Assembly: GCF_965638725.1 (NCBI RefSeq)
Contig: NC_134949.1
Location: forward strand, 127,036,294 to 127,100,293
DNA: 64,000 nt
Source of the DNA: Aptenodytes patagonicus
Lineage: Eukaryota > Chordata > Aves > Sphenisciformes > Spheniscidae
Direction: 5' to 3'
Part shown: piece by piece, positions 22,707 to 34,500 of the stretch
Layout of the letters: each line of letters starts with the position of its first letter
How positions within the stretch are numbered: position 1 is the first letter of the stretch
The notes under the pieces: generated by a model
The model's input: the letters and a program-made list of their open reading frames with translations, nothing else
Database searches by the model: none
What the model was told of the DNA's origin: nothing
Position numbers and translations under genes: made by a program

Positions 22707-24720
22707 GTACTCAGGTACATGCACACACACAAAATGGCTATCTGTAGACATTTTTATAATACCACTCTTGGCTCTGTTGTTGCAAGACAAACTTAGAACC
22801 AGGAGTGTTTGGAAAGTGTAAACTAGTCTTGTCACAGCCAACATTTGCTATAATGTCTCTGAGGAAAAAAAAAATTTCTCTTTTCCAAACTGTGTGGAAA
22901 CTGCCTGGCTGACAGACCTGGCAGATCCTTTGCCCTAAAGGAAACTCCAAGGTGACAGGAGTTGCCCACTGATGGTGTTCTGGGCACAGGACACCTGGGA
23001 CACGCTCCAGGCTGAAAAATGCAACAAGAAAATCCACATGAAAATGTATAAATCCCCCTCAAATCTGTGTGCCCAAGCCATGCCTTCTAGCATGCTGAGT
23101 TAATAGCTTCCCTGGATAACCCCTGCAAGCCAGATGCCTCTCCAGCTTGTCCCACAGCACTCATGCCACTGGAGAGTTGCCAGGCTCTGCAGCCACCCCA
23201 TAGCACACAAGAATGTTCTAAAGCACCCATAACTAATGGGCTTGTGTACAGACAGCTAAGCTATAAACCATTAGATACACATGCATCTCAGTGGAAAGGC
23301 AGACCCAGACCTGTCCCTGGCCTGGCCTAAAACAAGAGAGCACGCCGAGTCAGAGGGATGGAGCAGCCAGGTCACCGCATGGTATGGGGACATAGCATCA
23401 CCTTATAATTTTTCAGCCTCAGATATTATGAGGTTTTTTTCAGGCTTTCCCAGCTAGGTTTAGTGTTTAGCTGTGTATGGCTCGCTCCTGGCGTGGTGTC
23501 TCTGGCTGTTCTTCTGCTGCCTGACCTCCCCTGTTCCCCACATCCGAGAGATGAAAACGTCCCCCCACAAAGGACTGTTGGTGACGGACACATTGGGCTC
23601 TGACCACTGTGGCTCTTGTGCCCAGCCACAACTGCCCTCAGCAGCCAGCACTGCAAGGGCTTCAACGTAAATGCAAGTGACTGGCAAAGTGAAGGCCACA
23701 TGAACGGGACGCTGGCGCTGAGGCTGTTCTGCTCCTTCCAGCTTCGTATCAGGGAAGCTGGTTGAGGTTGCTTTTTGAAGGGGACCTTCTTTTTAGGGCT
23801 GGATGGGGTTTTTTCAAGCACTTTTCCATCTGGCCCTGCAGCGCTTGGTCTGCTTTTCAAATCAACGTGCTGGAAACATAGCAGCCATGTTTGCGTACCG
23901 ACTGCAGTCAGTGCTGGGGATCAGCCAGGCTTTCTGTCACACAGAAGCCACCTTGTCAGGCCTTCACATTTGGGGCCACGTAAAATGGCACTGGAGGCTG
24001 AAATCCCCTCTTGTAGTTTAATTATAAACGTAGCCTACAAGTGGGCCTGTGGCTCTGGAAAGCACACGGTGAGGCAGAGCCGGCGCCCACGCCATGCGGG
24101 GTGGCTCAGCAGCAGCTTAGACAGCACGGGGGCGGTGGCAGCACACTTCTCACCATGGGTACCGAACCCCCCGGGGGACTGCATGGAGCAGGCCGCTGGC
24201 CTCAGTGCATCAGTGCACCCCAGCAGCCCCCACGAGATGAAGTGGTGGGGAAAGAGGGAGCAGAGCATCTCTAGGCCGCCATGGCACCTCTCGGCTGCTG
24301 GCCCCAGCCTTCCCCCTCAGCCAAGTCTGCCCCTGCAGCCACCCGGGTTCACAAACAAAGGAGGGGAGCAGCGGGGAAAAGCCTCTGACAGCTTCACAGC
24401 TTCGGGAATAGAAGTTACAGGAATAACAGATTTTCTGGTTTGATGAGCAAATTCTTCCCTCCCCCTCCCAAATTTCTGCACTAACTTGAAAGCTTGAAAT
24501 TTCATTTTCTTTACTAAAAAATCCTCAGCTAAATGAAATGAACATTCAAAGTAATGCTTACGTGTTGCTTCTTTCTTGAGCTATTATTTCTCTTTCAAAA
24601 AATGTTAATTTCAGGCAAAGTTATCCTTGAAACAAACAAGCCCACAACGTCCCTATTAGAAATGTTTTCCACCATGTTTCCTTGCCCTGCTTTGAAACAA
24701 CCTGCCCAATTTGACTTCAA
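22707..24720. other. Intergenic DNA
   Basis: No recognisable gene. Moderate-length open frames on both strands (for example 23426-23860 minus and 23775-24443 plus) overlap one another and show no domain. Confidence 0.6.
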
Positions 24721-25080
24721 CCCACAGGCGACACCGTGGTGGCTCGCGGCCGTGGCTGGGATCCCTCCTCGGGCGCCCTCGGGCCCTGCGGAGGATGGCG
24801 GGGGGCAGAGCACGGGGGTCAGGCTGGGGGAGCTGTGCAGGGAGTAAGTAAGCGCCTTGCACCCAAGAGGAGGCCGGCGCACACCAGAAAGCGGGGAAGA
24901 GCCTGGGACGGGCACTGGTGGGCCCAAACCCCACTTGCACCAGGAGTTTGGTGCCTCCTTCCCCACCGGCAGCTGTCCCCCAACTGCTTCCCGGCACCGC
25001 CCAGGGCACCCGGACTCGCACGGTGCCGCTGGGGCAGGCCGGCAGGGTTTGGCTGCAGGGAGATAGCTGCTTATCTTGGG
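24721..25080. promoter_or_regulatory. Isolated GC-rich, CpG-containing patch
   Basis: About 360 bp of GC-rich DNA with several CpG dinucleotides sit in otherwise AT-rich intergenic sequence. It could be an orphan CpG island or enhancer, but no transcript start or coding exon is recognisable. Confidence 0.35.
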
Positions 25081-28000
25081 GAAGAGCTGAAGAAATACAT
25101 TCCTAAAGTTTATAGCATAACAAATCTAAAACACCGTGTACTTCAGAAAGTTCACCAGGGTGATGTGCGTGTCATAAATGACAATTTCAGTTCTTCCAGG
25201 CAGTATTTTTTTTCCCCTCATGCAAGACTTTGATCCTCCTCATCATGCTGACTACTGCGTGTGTTGCCAAGGGCACATCTCCTGGTGCAGTGACTTGTCC
25301 CAGCTCCTTCGCTTGCAGAGGACACGCCACTCACTTTAGGGAAGGTGAGCCAAAGTTGCCTCATCCAGAGCTGGCAGACGTTGGCCACGTTCTGCCAGAG
25401 AAGGGCAACGAGTTTCGTCTCTGTCTGGAAGGCAGCCTGAGTCCAGGGATATCCTGGTTTGTAGGACTTCGGTGAACAAAAAGTACAAGAATCTCCCCTT
25501 TATTTATAGTGTTTCATTTTATCCTACCAGCTGTTTCATTTATTCATCCTGTCTGGTGATTTATTCTTTGACCTGTGTTTCATGTTGCCATTTCCACCCA
25601 TGCAGAAAGCATCAGCTGTTGCCCAATCACTGCACGGTGCTAAGCACCTTCATGAGAGACAGGGCTATGACAGGTCATCAAGCTTTGTCCCCTGGCAAGT
25701 ACATTTAAAAAGCAGCAAAAATGCATTCCTATGCCTACATCTTATTTTATTTATGTATTTCTTTAGCTATTTTGGCTAAGGAGAAAATTGTGAACACTCA
25801 GATAGTGGCACCCACAGTTTTGAACTGCACTGAACTATAGGCATTCATATAGCTTCATTTAGGTGTTCTGCAGAATCAAGGCTCAACATGTGTCCTTTGC
25901 ATGAAAATACATAAAATTAAATTGAAAAGGCTACAAGCTGATTAATATAAAAAGTTTGTACCAATTAGTACGGTAGAGCTCTTCCTTTTAAACATCAACT
26001 ATGCAGGCTAACTCAGGAGGCTGACTTTTTTCAAAACTGAGATTAAATCCATTATTTCCAGTGTAATAACCTTATAACACCTCTGAATTTATCTCTAGGA
26101 CAAAGGTCTTTTCTCATCCCAGTTGTTAAAATTTAACTAGGGAGACAATTATCATCCTGAAAGACGCATTGCACACGGAGGGGGATTCGGTGGCATGACT
26201 TACAAGAGGAACTCAAAGTCTGCAGAGTAAGATTGGTGTTTGCAGACTGTAAAAGAGAATAACAACCCCTGGGACATTCTTTCAAAAAGAGGTGAATCCT
26301 GCACTGTGCTGCACGGGAGGATTTGCTCTCCATACAGTGGGGTCAAAACCAAAGCCTGTTTCCCAGATGGGGTTTGCTTGACTTTTTAAATTTTTTTTTT
26401 TGAGCCCTGCCTTGTTTAGAGCTCCGTAAAAAGTTAAGTTTCACCACTGTAAGTTATATCAGAATTTGCCTTCTGAATGCACGTTTACACAGTGCAGTCT
26501 TCCTGAGGCTGCAGGCAGGTGCCTCCAACTAGTTGCCTGGAAAATCAGCTTCCCTGTAAACAAGCTAGATAATCAAGAGCAGATAAAAGTGCCTGGATTA
26601 GCCCTGGGTATGTGTGCACATGCTGCCCTCACTCTACTATCCCAACTGTTGCTGTATTTTTACCGCCAGGTGACTGGCAGCATAGCCACGGATGCTCTGT
26701 GCTGGGGGGCTCCCCACTCCTTCCTTGCCCAGAGAAGGAGGAGGAGGCATCACAGTAGGCATTAGAAGGAGATCAGCAGCCAAACCCTTTTACCGTTTCC
26801 CTCAGTGCACAGCAGGAGCATTTTGGTCTGCAACAAGGGGAGCTCATGCTCCAGCCTGCACTCCCAGCAAGGCCAGCCCCCTTAAAGCACCATAATAGCA
26901 CAGCTCACCCTTTTTTGGGTGGTAGACATGGCAATGACCAAGGCACGATACCGATAAGGATGGCAGCATGGCTGTGACCTTGCTGTCAACACTAACACGT
27001 AGGGAAGCTGCCAGCTGCCAGGGCAGGATTAGCCCCTGCAGCAGGGATGCAGCTATAGCAAAAGGAAACGCAAACTTGGCACCCCCAAAATCCACATCCC
27101 ATGGCCCCAGCTTCACCCTCAGCCTTCCTGGGAGGGGAACGGGTCCCAGGTTTGAGGCTGCACACGTCTGCTCTGCCGGTGCTGCTGAGACCCTCCGGAG
27201 GTATCAGGCTTGGGAAGGACAGTGGAGTCCCTGCTGAGGACCTCTCATTGCATGGGGTCCCCGCAACACGCACCTCCCACGGCAGTGGAGGTAAGAGCTG
27301 GCACTGCAAAGCCGGAGGGAGACAGGACATTGGCACCCCTTACCTGGGCTTTGCGTGTAAAGAAGAAAACTGAGGACTGTGCTGGCCCTAACTGAGGAAC
27401 AAAGTGCCGGACACTACTGCCAAGTAACCGACACAGAAAATAAGAAGCACTCGTCACCTGGACACAAGAGTTAAATGCCTTCATGCTGTTGGTGTGTTTT
27501 TCAAGTTGCAATACAGCATTTAACAAAGTAGGTTTGGCAGTTAGATTTGCATACAAATTTGCATACTGGCCTCATTAGACAAAATTCCAATTAAGCATTC
27601 AGTGCATGCAAGAATGGCAGATGCGCAGGCCTAACAGGTGTACCGTTTTATGCTATGTGATGGCTGTGGTGTTTACATCAGACACGATTATACCCTCTTC
27701 TGCCCAAGTACGGATTCATTAGCTTGCATCAGCTCCATCCATTTCCCACATTCTCCAAATCTGAAACCGTTTATCTTCTCCAGTTTCTCATCTTTTTCAG
27801 AATTATATTATCTACCCTGCTCCATTAAGAACCCCTTTTTAGCCCATCTAAATGTATTCTCATGTACGTAATAGCAGCATAATAACAAGGAAACGTATAG
27901 GAGCCTGAAGTTTCTTTTCATGCTGGTACTTACTGCTCAAAATGTTCTAGAAGAATATTAATGATGTCTGTCTTTTCACAGGTGAAGGGGACTAATCATT

Positions 28001-29790
28001 TGAAAGGACTCTCCATCTTTGGAAGCGTGCTGCACCAAGCAGGCCATTTCATTATCCTTTCGCAAAACACATCGAAACCACTTGGATGACACCCACATCA
28101 GTCTCCTCACTCCAAACAGCACAAACATTGTGTTACAGAACTGCCAAGGGAGGATCAGAGAAGAAAATTAGACAGAATTTTTACATTTTCTGATTCTTAA
28201 AGAGTTAGCCGGGTGGGGAGAATAATAGCCACTATTCTCAGCGACTACGCGGTGCTGGCAATAAACAACTTTTGTAACTATCATGTGTCTGTAAAAGCCC
28301 CTGATCACTTCAATCGTCTCTGCCAGGAATACAATTCCCTAAGTAATGTGCATCAGCCACCCGTAGGCTCCAGCTTTGAGTGGCCCCACAGGCGCAGTTC
28401 CCCAGAAAGACAAGCAAGCTGCACGCCCACTAAAACCACAACAGTTAAAAGATGGAGCCAATGCTTACCCTCTCAACACTGAGACTACCATGAATTTTTT
28501 CCAATATTTTCTTCCTCTAGATCAAGTTGAGATTAACCAGTCGGCAATTTTACAGTAATCACAGATTCTAGTGAGGATGTCCAATGCGAATCGTCCCAAA
28601 TGGGTTTGGCTCAGTTGCAACCCTGACCTCAAATCTTAGACTATATCTACCAAATTTAAACACTGCTTCTTCGCTCTAGCTTTAATAAGGGCACTTCTAC
28701 AGTGGTTTTCCACATGGGTACGTAAAACAGTAACATTCCACTAGAAGCCTCTCTCAGTTTAAAATTCATCCAGCTTTCTCCAGGGACAACCATGTTCCAC
28801 CAGGAAACAGACATCTCTAAGGATAAAATGGAAACGGGCATCTCCCCTTCCTAGGAGAAGTTAGAGTAGATGTCATTAATTCTCTTTTCACTTCTAATCC
28901 CACATATTACTTTCTGCTGGAAGAAGACTTCGTACCATGGTAGCCCCAAATTGCTGGGCAGTCTCCAAATGTTCATAGAAGCATGGTTTCTACCTCAAGG
29001 AGTTGACCGCATAATCTGAAATGGGACATAAATGAACTCAAATGGTAAGAGGAACACGCATACACACCCTAAGATGAGTGAGCAGATGACAGCAGCGCCC
29101 TGATGATGCTGAATGTTCTGCAGCAACAGCAGACTCCTCCTCCCACCCTCGTTCCTCATGTAGGTCCTACTCATTAACCTCTGTGTGAACACAGCGCTTG
29201 TGCCATCTTTGGTCACCAAGAGATCTGAGAGAGAAGTCGGGAAAGTCATAGGGATGCAGAATCCAATCAGCAAAACACTAATTACATTTCTCCAAAATGA
29301 AGTTGCCAGTGCAAACCCGTTTGCATTTTTTCAGCTGAAGTTTCTTGCTCAGCTTGTGGCAGTGACGGTCACAGCATGTTTCTTCTGCTGTAGTTCAGGA
29401 AAGATTTGCTGGTTGCGCCAATCCAAGGCAGAGCATGCAGGGGCTGATGCAGCTCCTTTGCACCTGGACAGAAGCCTGCTAGGTAACTCTGTATAGAGGT
29501 GATCTGTTCAATTCTCAGAGGAGCTTGGCTGAAAGCTCAGATCCAGAGAGACTTTCTCTTCCTCCCCTAGATCTTGCTGGGCCTCATGTTACCTCTGCAT
29601 GTTCAGCTTATCTGTTGATTTTAAATAAGGATAATTTAGATATGCTTTCCTCCTGAACTACATAATTTTAGTGGATGAGATGGGAACACTGTGCTCAGCT
29701 AAGTGCAAAGAGCCCATTAAACTCACAAACGGGACAAAGCAAAAGCACACTGGGGCAAAAACCAGGCTGCCTTTACCCTCCCCAGGAAAG
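25081..29790. other. Intergenic DNA with paired octamer motif
   Basis: No gene is recognised. Two ATTTGCAT octamers lie at 27545-27564. A minus-strand open frame at 28995-29273 has one hydrophobic stretch but no recognisable family. Confidence 0.6.
27545..27564 (+). promoter_or_regulatory. Two tandem ATTTGCAT (POU/octamer) motifs
   Basis: Perfect octamers lie at 27545-27552 and 27557-27564 on the same strand, starts 12 bp apart, with AATTA-type cores nearby. Octamers bind POU factors. Whether this site is active is unknown. Confidence 0.4.
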
Positions 29791-31560
29791 ACTTTTCCTG
29801 TAAATGGGGGTGTACTTGACTAACCATGAGCACGTGAGCTGGAAATCAGTGACTACTACTGCCCGGGGAGCCGGGCAGAAATGTCATCGCAGGGTCACGC
29901 TCACACACTTTACCACCTCCTGGGTGAGTAAGGGCTCATTAAAGCACCACCCGCTGCAGGGGTGGTGCAGCCGTGTCTCTTCCAAAAGGAGCTGCCTTTC
30001 CTCCTGCCAGGGCTAAAAACAAGCGGTCAGTGCTCACTAGGACTAAACTCCCTTCGGTTTGAGGCCCTGAGGGACCTCGTTCAGCCAGAGCAGACTGGGT
30101 TGAGTCTACGTGATACTTTGCAGGAAGATAGGAGCTTGCTCAGTCCCGACAGGGAGCCCGCCCAGTGTAAGCTGGGTGTGGGTAGTGGCTGCGCAGCTTT
30201 AGATAGCACTGTGCTGCGAACTGGGTGGGCCAGCTCAGGAGCAGCGCTGCCGGTAAAGCCTGAGTGCAGGTTGGCTTTTCCGGCATCTACTTTCACGGAA
30301 GTCCTCCGTGGCTTAGAGGTGGCCAGGGTGGGATCACCTCCCAGCCTCCGTGACACTATCTGCCCACCTGCCTCCCCTGCCCGCAGCTCAGCAGCAGGAG
30401 AAGACGGCAAAAGCAAGCTAGAAACACAGTCACAACACTTCCTTCTCTCTGTCCTCCTGATGGCCAGCCGCAGCCAGCTCCCTCAGCCTGTTGGCATGTC
30501 TCGGTGCATTTGCATTTGCCAGGCTCACTCCCGCAGGCCTGCTGTTACGAAGGGGAGCTGATCAGCAAGGGCAGCGGGTAGCCCTCTCACCACCCCCCCG
30601 TTCCCCAGGGCAGCAGAAAGGACTGAACATCCGAGTGGTGAAATACCTTCTCAGGCCTAACGTCTCCCACTCAGGAATAAAGTGGCAGCCACACTTGCAA
30701 TGCCGCTCATTGCTTACCAGGGAACACCATTTCCTGACCCCTTTATTCATCTCTTGCAACTTTGATGTGATCTATTTTAAAAAATAGTTTATTTTATTTT
30801 TTAAAAAATCACAGTTTTTACATAGGGTGACCAGTAGGCTTTGCGCATGTTAATTGTTCTCAGGCAAGTAAGATCAACTGGATTCTCAGTGACAATTACA
30901 GAAAGAGCCGAGACGCACACAAGGTATGCAGGCCTGGCTATGCCTGCAGAAGAAAGATGTGGCATCTCTCACCGAGCAATGAAGGATGAGTGTGGGAACG
31001 GGAAGGCAACGGTACTTCCCAGAGAGCCCTAACAGGAGAGTGAATTCTCTGTTTCTCATTAGTGAACTGTTTGGTGCAATTGCATACCTTGCTCAGCGAG
31101 ACGTATTATGCCAGTGACATCTGTGGGGAGAGCCCGATACCTGTCACTTCTGTTCGCCTGATATGGGACGTCAGAACCCAGACCAGAGCAGGAGCACCGG
31201 GCGCTGCACCAAAGCACAAGCGGCATACACGAAGGGGAATTGAGCAGAGGAGAAGACACATCAGGCCAGAGGGGGAGCTGGAAATAGGGCTCTGATGGCT
31301 CATGCAGTCCTGCATCCCCCAGCAGGCACACCAGCCTCCTTCCCATGCCCAGGAGGCAAGAAGCAGCTCTTGCTGTGCCGCATGTTCCCAGAAGGGGATG
31401 TAGCGGGAGGCCCAGCCACAGACTGGGTCCCCCAACTTTGCCATCTCTGTACCAGCGTGGGGAAAGACGGGTGCCAGGGCAGGGTGGCATGGGGCAGGCA
31501 AGGAGGGAGACGGGGCATTCCCTACACGCTGCCAGCAAAGCCCCTCGTGAGGCCACAGGG
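29791..31560. other. GC-richer intergenic block with long unassigned open frames
   Basis: Higher GC than its surroundings, with open frames of 199 codons (29962-30561, plus) and 165 codons (31059-31556, minus). Neither shows a domain, signal peptide or splice-supported homology, and several frames overlap on both strands, as expected of GC-rich noncoding DNA. Confidence 0.5.
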
Positions 31561-34500
31561 CAGTAAGTGAACTGGGAACCTCCTAAGAATTACAGTAGTT
31601 GTTATTAATTCACGCACGGATTTCCCCTGTGCTATCTAGGTAATGCTTCAGTCTGTTGGGCTTCCCAGCAAGCATAAAAGAGGCAGACAGGGTGAAAAAG
31701 CCTCTTGCTTTTTGATTTATTCAACACATTTTCAGTGCCTCCCTAAACATACCCATTGCTTATTAACAGGGAGCAAAAATGCAGCAGCAGCTTTTCCTTG
31801 CTGGTACCTGACACGTCCAAATGGAGCTGCTATACCCAACTGTTACCCAAGCTGCTGCATCTGACCCAACAAGCGCTTTGAGTTTTAAGCCATTAACCTT
31901 TTATGCAGAGGACTCTCTCTATAGCTGCAAAGGTGAAATAGTCAGGAGAACTGTTTTATTTTTATTTCTTTTTACGGTAGATCCTACCTGTGCTGGGTTA
32001 CAAACCCAAAACAAAGAGTGGCTGAAACTTCCTCCTGGCTGTACCACGCAGTGTAGAGAAGGGACAGAGCCTGATTTGATATGACTATTTTTAACAAGCA
32101 ATTTAAAATCGTATATAGCTGGCTTTACACTGAGCAGAGGGGGGTCCCTGGGGTCTTTTGTCCTAATTTGGCTACGGGTTTTTTGGTTGTTTGGTTTTTG
32201 GAGAGCTTTTTTGTTTTTTAATGAAGGCAGTGGCAAGAGTGGGAAAAGGCTGAAAACTCAGTCTTATGACATAATGACAAAAGTTCCTATGTCTTTGTAT
32301 TAAAACAAGCAGGTAGAAACTACCTTTCTGTCTGAAGACACTCTCTTAAGAAATTTCAGGAAAACTGAGGACAGTCCAACCAAGATTTTTATTGTTCTTA
32401 CTAGAAGTTGCCTGACACAAAACAGTTCTGGTATTCAGGAAACGCAGTACATGCAAATCTTAAGACAGTGACTAATTACTACAATTATTATTTCCTTGAA
32501 GATAAGAAGCCTTCACTTTCTAATGGCTAGTTTACTTGCTGAATACTGTTGGCCTTAGATATGATGATGAATTATTATTTCAGGTAAATCTAAATGGTAC
32601 ATAGATAATATGAATTCTTGCATAGGCCAGAAATAGGAAAAAAAATCAGACCGATGTTGTTTCTTATTTAAATAGCTGGTGTGTCTTATCCTACCTTTCT
32701 TGAGCTTTGGAATATTAGAGAGCAAAGGAAGCACTGCAATGTGAAATACTGCAGTTATAAAGGGGAAAAGTCAATGGAGAAATTCAAAACGCCCAGCATT
32801 GCAGAAAACTAACTAGAATTTATAGCAGATGCTGCCATCTTGACAACATGCTGATGAGAAAATATAGTAACACAGTTCTTAGTTAAAAGCACAAAACCCT
32901 GGTGGGCTACAACACAGCTGTAAAGGCAGTTAATCAAGCTACGCGCCTAAAAACCTGCAGAGACGGAATGCCAAAATGGATGTTTTAATTGGTGTTTTTC
33001 ACATTGAGTACTGTGTTTCATAACTGCCTTTCCCCAGTAGCCACTTCAGAAAGGATTAACAGCAACAGCTACTTGCTTACACTGTACTCTTCTTTAACAT
33101 AAGGCATAGAAAACTCAACAGTGCCAGCATATACTGCTCCCTGGCTATCGCGCAGGATTTAGGCTGCCCCCTTCTCCTCCCACCGCGACTGAGAGGGGCG
33201 AGGGCCACAAGCTGTTTAATGGGTATTGTTCTCTTCCCATGTACAAGTGAAGTTTAAGCCAAAGATGACAGCAAGATACAGTACAAGGTGAGGGTCTCCT
33301 TACTTTGTGTTAGGAAGCACTTTGAGTGTCCTACTAATGGTTGGGGTTTTTTTTAATATATATATATGAGACTAGGTTTGACGGTCCTAAATTAAAATTT
33401 CCATTCCAGATGAGACTACTAAATTATTTTTTGTATCCCTACGGACAGCATGCAGAAGTTCTATATCATGCTTGCAGGTGTAAATCTGATTGATCTCAGA
33501 CAAGTGAACAAGCATACAAAGCTTTTCCGTCGAGAGCTCGAACCTTGCTGTTAATAGGGGGGGCTCCATGACTGCGTTAATGTCATATTTGCTTCTACCC
33601 ATATTTGCTTCGTGCTGATTCTCTGGAGTTAATACATCCACCTAGCTATCATGTACTGTTTGAATTAAAAGTTGAATTAAACAACCAACAGTACCTAACT
33701 TCCATATCCAATGAACAGCACAAACAACATAAACTCTTACCAAAAGTCATTGAGACTCAAGGCTGTAAGTACCAATTAGAAAATGGAGGGTAGCTGCTCC
33801 CAGATGTTCAAGTTATGCACTCAGGAACACCTGCCTTATGCATGCGCAAACGCATCCATTATCCCTACTCACAGAAGAGGGATGGGGGGAAAAAACCATA
33901 GTATTAAAAGAAATACATTGCTGGTGCTGTGATCTGTCTTGAAGACAAAACATCAGGTCACACAACACATTCTTCATCTGCATAATGGTTAGTCACAGCT
34001 GTGGTCCAGCCTCCGAGGCACCCATAGCCAGGGTAGCTCAATTTGGAGATGAGCTCTGATGGATTTTAGCTGTTAATCCCTGCAGGATGCGGTGGCCTTA
34101 CACCACAGGCTTGCCGAGCGTCACACGCTACACATGAGACTTGTGCAATCATCATTGGTGGCGAGGTGCATTTGCCCACGTGCTGGCCATGGCATCCCCA
34201 GCGCTGGCCACAAGCCATGACACTGCTGCTTGAGGACCTCAGCACTGAAATGGGGCTTGTGCTCAAAGGTGCCCAGGAGAAGAACCGCCACTGCCGCAGC
34301 CCCTGCTGGGGTGGGTGACAGCCCGAAGCGAAGGATGATGCCGGGGAGAAAAGCAAAGACAAAAACAGTCACAGTGCAGAGCAAAAAGCCTGAGCATTCT
34401 TGTTTTGAGTAGCAGGGGTGGAGATCAGCGCACCTGCGGGCCGCTGCCGGGCTGTGCTCCGTGCCCTGCTCCTCTGCTCAAAGCAGCCATGTGCCAGGTC

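Noticed and set aside
23426-24443. 144-codon minus and 222-codon plus frames
   Set aside because: No homology or domain recognised; they overlap on opposite strands.
28995-29273. Minus-strand frame with one hydrophobic stretch, considered as a GPCR fragment
   Set aside because: No neighbouring transmembrane segments in frame and no receptor motif; upstream sequence is closed by stops.
29962-30561. 199-codon plus-strand open frame
   Set aside because: No domain, no signal peptide, no splice or promoter context, and overlapping frames on the other strand; composition effect.
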